A model generated the notes under the pieces. The model ran no database searches. It saw nothing but the letters and a program-made list of their open reading frames with translations, and was not told where the DNA came from. The position numbers were made by a program, and so were the translations under genes. Shown in pieces: positions 60,085 through 64,000 of a DNA stretch of 64,000 nt (its first letter is position 1; the number at the start of each line of letters is the position of its first letter). This DNA is from Miniphocaeibacter sp012841535 (GTDB lineage Bacteria; Bacillota; Clostridia; Tissierellales; Peptoniphilaceae), in NCBI RefSeq assembly GCF_049274025.1, contig NZ_JBASRV010000054.1; one strand, given 5' to 3'.

Positions 60085-60927
60085 ATGAAAAAAAGAGAAG
60101 TTGTAGATACAGTAAAGGGTTTTAGAACTCAAGATGGAGCAGGAGTTAGTTTAGTAAGGGTTTTAGGTCATAGCACAGTAGGAGATTTTGATCCATTTTT
60201 AATGTTAGACTCTTTCGATTCAGAAAATCCTGATGATTATATTGCAGGTTTTCCAACTCATCCACATAGAGGAATAGAAACGGTAACTTATTTAGTTAAT
60301 GGTGAAATGGACCATAAGGATACTTTAGGAAATGAAGGTAAGATTTTATCGGGAGATGCACAATGGATGACTGCTGGTAGCGGAATTTTACATTCAGAAA
60401 TGCCTAAACCTACAGATAGACTATTAGGTTTACAATTATGGATTAATCTTCCAAAAGATGATAAAATGACAACTCCTAAGTATTTTGATATAAAAGGCAA
60501 GGATATGCCTACTAAGGATTATGGCGACTATACAGTTAAGGTTATATCAGGAGAATTTGATGATTTAAAAGGTGCAACACCACACCATCTTCAAGCAACT
60601 CTATATGATATAGCTTTAAAAAATGGTAAAAAAATAGAAATACCAACAAAAGCAAATGAAAAGGTGTTTATATTTACCTTACTTGGAGAATGTAAAATAG
60701 ATGGTAAGAAATATGATGAAAAAACAGCTATTTTATTTAACCAAGGGGATTCTATTGAAGTAGAAGGCGCTTCAGATGATTTAAGATTTACATTTTATTC
60801 TGCTCCAATGTTAGATGAAGATGTAGCTTGGGGTGGTCCAATTGTTATGAATACCCGTGAAGAATTAAATCAAGCTTTTATAGAATTAGAAGAAGGAACT
60901 TTTATTAAGGAAAATCCTGAAGAATAA
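60085..60927 (+). CDS. Pirin family protein
   Basis: A 280-residue bicupin. The metal site HxH...H.E appears as FPTHPHRGIETVTY and SGILHSEMP. Pirins have quercetin dioxygenase-like or redox-sensor roles; the physiological role in anaerobes is unknown. GCGGAGGTG precedes the ATG. Confidence 0.9.
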   Translation: MKKREVVDTVKGFRTQDGAGVSLVRVLGHSTVGDFDPFLMLDSFDSENPDDYIAGFPTHPHRGIETVTYLVNGEMDHKDTLGNEGKILSGDAQWMTAGSGILHSEMPKPTDRLLGLQLWINLPKDDKMTTPKYFDIKGKDMPTKDYGDYTVKVISGEFDDLKGATPHHLQATLYDIALKNGKKIEIPTKANEKVFIFTLLGECKIDGKKYDEKTAILFNQGDSIEVEGASDDLRFTFYSAPMLDEDVAWGGPIVMNTREELNQAFIELEEGTFIKENPEE

Positions 60928-60981
60928 TTTATTAATATTAAGAAATATTAAAGGATTGATAGAAGTAGGGTAAAGTATAGG

Positions 60982-61019
60982 GCACTAATATTGAAAATAT
61001 TTCAGGTCAATATTAGTGC
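60982..61019 (+). terminator. Strong hairpin after the pirin gene
   Basis: GCACTAATATTGA at 60982-60994 and TCAATATTAGTGC at 61007-61019 pair perfectly. What follows is T-rich but broken by A, so termination may be partial and allow transcription into the next gene. Confidence 0.65.
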
Positions 61020-61045
61020 TTATATTTATTTAAGGGAGAAGTATA

Positions 61046-62212
61046 TTGAGAAATAAGTTAAAAAAGGAAAGTATATTTATTTTACTAGCAACTTTTATTT
61101 TAACATTAATATTTTTATTGGTGTTTGGCTGGGGAGAAGCAAATATTGAAATATATACATACGAACCAAAAACGAATTTAGTGGAAACAAATTCTGACCC
61201 TGTATATTCGGAAGAAATATTTGCAAAAACCTTGCAGGAATACCCAGAGGTAAATGATTTGACCTTATTTGAGGATATTGTTAATAATGACAAAGCTACT
61301 ATAGATTATAGTGATATTCCTGTTATGCCAGGTTTAAAAGCAACTAAAACATTAAATAATTTAAGCAAAACAGCAGAAATGTGTACTTCTATGACTCCTC
61401 AAGGTGTTACTATTGCAGAAGATTATTTAATAACTTCAGCATATGATAGTCATAGTGTCCATAATTCTGTTTTATATGTACAGGATATAAATACAAATGA
61501 ATTAATAAAGACAATAGTCTTAAAGGGTAAACCACATGTTGGTGGGGTAGCCTATAATTATAAATCAAAGGAGCTTTGGGTTTGTGGAAGAAGAAAGAAC
61601 AAGGCGGAAATTTTTTCCATAAAATTAGAGGATATTGAGAAATATGATTTTAACAAGGAAAACAAACCAATTAAATATAATCAAAGGGTATTATTAAATA
61701 ATATTAGTAGGGCTTCCTATATAACGTATTTTGAAGATGCCTTATATGTTGGATTTTTTAATCCCTTAGGAAAGGGTAATGTTAAACAGTATATGTTAAA
61801 TGAAAAGGGAGAAGTTGAGGGGCAGTATTCTTTTGAAAATTTAATAGATAAGTTTAATATATTAGCAGATGCAATTTCCAGTGAAGATACCTTAGAAAAA
61901 GTTCAAGGTATAGCATTTTTTGAAGATTATAGTATTTTAGCCCAATCCTATGGACCAGGGGAATCTAAACTATATATTTTTAATAAGGATTTAAATAAAA
62001 GTATCTACCATAGTTCAGACGCTATAGCGGAATTTACCATGCCTTCTCATTTAGAACAAATTTATGAAAATGATGGATATTTGTACATGGTTTTTGAATC
62101 GGCAGCAAATAAATATCGTGAATCCAGTAAAAATAAAATTGACAGAATTATTTCAATAGATTTAGAAGGATTTATTAGATTAGTTTTAGAGGAGGAAGTT
62201 AACAATGAATAA
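61046..62212 (+). CDS. Exported membrane-anchored protein, possible beta-propeller
   Basis: A 388-residue protein with one N-terminal membrane segment (about 9-29) and a long extracellular domain. Repeated segments like GVTIAEDYLITSAYDS, GGVAYNYKSKELWVCGR and SYITYFEDALYVGFF are spaced about 50-60 residues and suggest beta-propeller blades, but no named family is recognised. The start is a TTG at 61046 with GGGAGAAG upstream. It overlaps the next gene by eight bases, so the two products likely act together. Confidence 0.68.
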   Translation: MRNKLKKESIFILLATFILTLIFLLVFGWGEANIEIYTYEPKTNLVETNSDPVYSEEIFAKTLQEYPEVNDLTLFEDIVNNDKATIDYSDIPVMPGLKATKTLNNLSKTAEMCTSMTPQGVTIAEDYLITSAYDSHSVHNSVLYVQDINTNELIKTIVLKGKPHVGGVAYNYKSKELWVCGRRKNKAEIFSIKLEDIEKYDFNKENKPIKYNQRVLLNNISRASYITYFEDALYVGFFNPLGKGNVKQYMLNEKGEVEGQYSFENLIDKFNILADAISSEDTLEKVQGIAFFEDYSILAQSYGPGESKLYIFNKDLNKSIYHSSDAIAEFTMPSHLEQIYENDGYLYMVFESAANKYRESSKNKIDRIISIDLEGFIRLVLEEEVNNE

Positions 62213-63011
62213 GAACATAAGTAAAAAACCTATAGACTGGCCTTATCTTTTTTGTGAAACTAATAATAGATTAACTATTAACGAATGGATAAAGTTTTTT
62301 TCTGTAGTTTGGTTAACCTATCTTCTACTTAATACTATAAATCCTATTACTAAAATAATAGCAAAGGCAGAAGCGAATTTGTTGTTTGAGTCTGGAATTA
62401 TTGATATTGTTATTATATTGTTAACAGGTGTAATATACTTGTTTCTAATATTATTAGGCCTAGTTTGGGCAAGTGGTTTTAATGGATTAAAGGGCTTATT
62501 TGCAAAACCTAGACTAAGGAATATTTGGTATATTATAGCATATGGAATTTTATTTATAATTTTTACGAATTTAGGAAATATACTTTCGGAATTTATTCCT
62601 TATAGCTTTGAAATAGATATAACAAATACCTTGGAGGCGGCTCAGCTTGAAAGTACAGCCTTGTTTATTATAACTTCCGTTTATTATTTTTTTATATACT
62701 TTGCCCATCAAATAATAAATGTAATGATATTTTTAGCTATGTATCAGCTAATAGGTAATTTTTTACAAAAGCATAGAGGGGTATTGATGTTTTTTACCTA
62801 TATATGCTCAAGTGTAATAGCTGGAGCCTTAACTACAACGCCGGTAAATGGATTTTTACTTCAAAATATAATTGTAGGTGGACTAGGTCAAATCCCCCTA
62901 TATTGGGCATATAGAAGATCAAGGAATGTTTTAATACCGACAATCGCTATTTTTATAGGCAATAGTATTACGAGTATTTTTACCTTAAGAATGGTATTTT
63001 TATTACAGTAA
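62205..63011 (+). CDS. CPBP-like membrane protein, catalytic motifs not seen
   Basis: A 268-residue protein with about eight membrane segments. The last 40 residues (GQIPLYWAYRRSRNVLIPTI then FIGNS) follow the pattern of the C-terminal motif of CPBP (Abi/CAAX) proteases, G...G..Y.RT.NL..PI..H...N, but with Gly-Asn in place of the catalytic His-Asn. The EExxxR motif is not seen. It may be an inactive CPBP homologue working with the overlapping exported protein (inference). Confidence 0.6.
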   Translation: MNKNISKKPIDWPYLFCETNNRLTINEWIKFFSVVWLTYLLLNTINPITKIIAKAEANLLFESGIIDIVIILLTGVIYLFLILLGLVWASGFNGLKGLFAKPRLRNIWYIIAYGILFIIFTNLGNILSEFIPYSFEIDITNTLEAAQLESTALFIITSVYYFFIYFAHQIINVMIFLAMYQLIGNFLQKHRGVLMFFTYICSSVIAGALTTTPVNGFLLQNIIVGGLGQIPLYWAYRRSRNVLIPTIAIFIGNSITSIFTLRMVFLLQ

Positions 63012-63335
63012 TTAAGTAACAAATTTTAAAATACACTATTTAGGTTAGAAAATTACCTTAAATAGTGTATTTTGTTTATTAAAAAAACTATAGGGTAAAA
63101 TTAATATAATTATTTTAAATAAATAAGTTCTTAAATTGATTTATTTATTTTAATAAAACAAAAAGAAGATTATTCTAAATATATATCGGTGCTTGTTTAT
63201 ATATGGTAAAATACCCTACAAAAAGGCTAGACTTTAAAATGCTTTTATTTAAATTTAAGACAGATATTATATTTTACTTAAGCTAAAAAATAAAGTTAGA
63301 ATAATTATAAAACAAAGGAGATTGAAGAAATTATT
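63012..63335. other. Intergenic region before the YcxB-like gene
   Basis: The first 80 bases hold the terminator. The rest is AT-rich with no ORF; AAAGGAG at 63313-63319 is the ribosome binding site of the next gene, at an unusually long distance from its ATG. Confidence 0.5.
63028..63073 (+). terminator. Terminator after the CPBP-like gene
   Basis: AAAATACACTATTTA at 63028-63042 is the exact complement of 63059-63073, with TTT following. Confidence 0.8.
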
Positions 63336-63842
63336 ATGAGTGACCAAGTATTATTTGAAAACAAGTATGATTTTGATGATAAATTATTAAAAGCATATGT
63401 AAAGACAATAACTAAAGGTTCTAGAATATCAGCATTATTTATAACTGTTGTCAGTGCAATATTTTCAGTTATGGAATATAAAAATAATAGTAAGACATTT
63501 AGTATTATTTTAGCTGGGATAGCAGTTATAGGACTTTTAATTTTTATTTTAGCCATACCTAAAACTTTGAAGCAAGTAAGAAATCAGAGAAATATACTTT
63601 CTAAAAAAATTATACAAATTACTTTTAATCATATGAATGTTTTTGAAAATGGAAATGAAAGAAAAATAAAATTCGGAGAAATAGTTGCTATATTACAGGA
63701 CAATGAAAATATGTATCTTATGTTAGATAAAACTGAAGGTATAGTAATAAATAAATCGGGTTTTACAAAGGGAACCTTTGAAGAATTTAAAAATTTCATA
63801 GATAAGAAATTCGTTAGACAACAGCCGATGAGCGGTGGCTGA
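63336..63842 (+). CDS. YcxB-like membrane protein
   Basis: A 168-residue protein with two central membrane segments (about 32-47 and 53-73) and a C-terminal soluble domain (QITFNHMNVFENGNERKIKF, EIVAILQDNENMYLML, TKGTFEEFKNFIDKK) that fits the YcxB-like family. Function unknown. The AAAGGAG site lies 16 bases before the ATG, longer than usual. Confidence 0.72.
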   Translation: MSDQVLFENKYDFDDKLLKAYVKTITKGSRISALFITVVSAIFSVMEYKNNSKTFSIILAGIAVIGLLIFILAIPKTLKQVRNQRNILSKKIIQITFNHMNVFENGNERKIKFGEIVAILQDNENMYLMLDKTEGIVINKSGFTKGTFEEFKNFIDKKFVRQQPMSGG

Positions 63843-63876
63843 GGCCTATGTCGTTAAACAGTTTGTTTAAAATAAA

Positions 63877-64000
63877 GGCTCTTTGTCAAATAGTGTTGGT
63901 ATACAATAAAATAACAAATTACTTTTATATCAGGCAGCTATATAGCTGCCTGATAATTATTTTTTGGTTTCATCAAATTTTTAATTACAAGAATCCTATT
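63877..64000 (-). mobile_element. ISL3-family element, one end and transposase C-terminus (continues past the window)
   Basis: The terminal inverted repeat begins GGCTCTTTGTCAAATAGTG at 63877. A hairpin CAGGCAGCTATATAGCTGCCTG (written here in two halves around its centre: CAGGCAGCTAT and ATAGCTGCCTG) follows at 63931-63952. On the minus strand the frame from 64000 to a TAG at 63938 reads NRILVIKNLMKPKNNYQAAI, the likely C-terminus of the transposase. The sequence is almost the same as the degraded end at 42829-42907. Confidence 0.75.

Overview
The window is about 30 percent GC and gene-dense, with strong AGGAGG-type ribosome binding sites, TTGACA/TATAAT promoters, rho-independent terminators and many lipoproteins. 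The set of a glutamate 2,3-aminomutase, FmdE-type metal operons, nickel-pincer (lar) genes, a BMP-type nucleoside transporter and the order glmU-pth-mfd-prsA-hup points to a low-GC anaerobic Gram-positive bacterium, most likely a clostridium-like member of the Tissierellia/Peptoniphilaceae. The species assignment is inference.

Layout. 1-16,000: the start of a dCMP deaminase gene (comEB), lipid genes (pgsA, two phospholipase D/cardiolipin synthase genes), a metallo-beta-lactamase-fold protein, a nitroreductase, an ABC exporter followed by an OmpR-type two-component system, two related GNAT acetyltransferases (one fused to a pyrophosphatase-like domain), kdgK, and a tandem pair of flavin-binding-fold proteins. 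16,000-21,300: a divergent nucleoside (BMP family) ABC transporter with a purine-type deaminase; its ATPase gene carries an in-frame TGA. 21,300-32,300: housekeeping genes (ltaE, murC, glmU, pth, mfd, prsA, hup).

32,285-46,640 is the most unusual part. Two independent FecCD/FecE/binding-protein ABC importers, each with its own FmdE homologue, flank the nickel-pincer cofactor operon larE-larB-larC. The first importer operon also carries a small SAM-dependent methyltransferase-like protein and a DUF4213/DUF364 heavy-metal chelation protein. The lar operon starts with a compact, mutually exclusive RNA structure ending in a terminator; the second FmdE operon also has a terminator-bearing leader; LarC has an 18-histidine repeat. 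Together these suggest a nickel/cobalt acquisition and cofactor-building region (inference). Between lar and the second importer lies a nest of degraded insertion sequences (IS3, IS256, ISL3), with another small IS graveyard at 46.7-47.4 kb.

47,600-64,000: a split chromate-type transporter with a divergent LysR regulator, an ABC-F ATPase behind a leader with a tiny ORF and two near-identical terminators, a YesM/YesN-type two-component system followed by an orphan BMP-family lipoprotein (a possible three-component sensor), an Lrp regulator divergent from kynureninase, glutamate 2,3-aminomutase, GNAT, pirin, an exported protein plus degenerate CPBP-like membrane protein, and a YcxB-like protein. 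The window ends inside an ISL3-family element whose terminal sequence also occurs at 42.9 kb and as a solo remnant at 38.0 kb.
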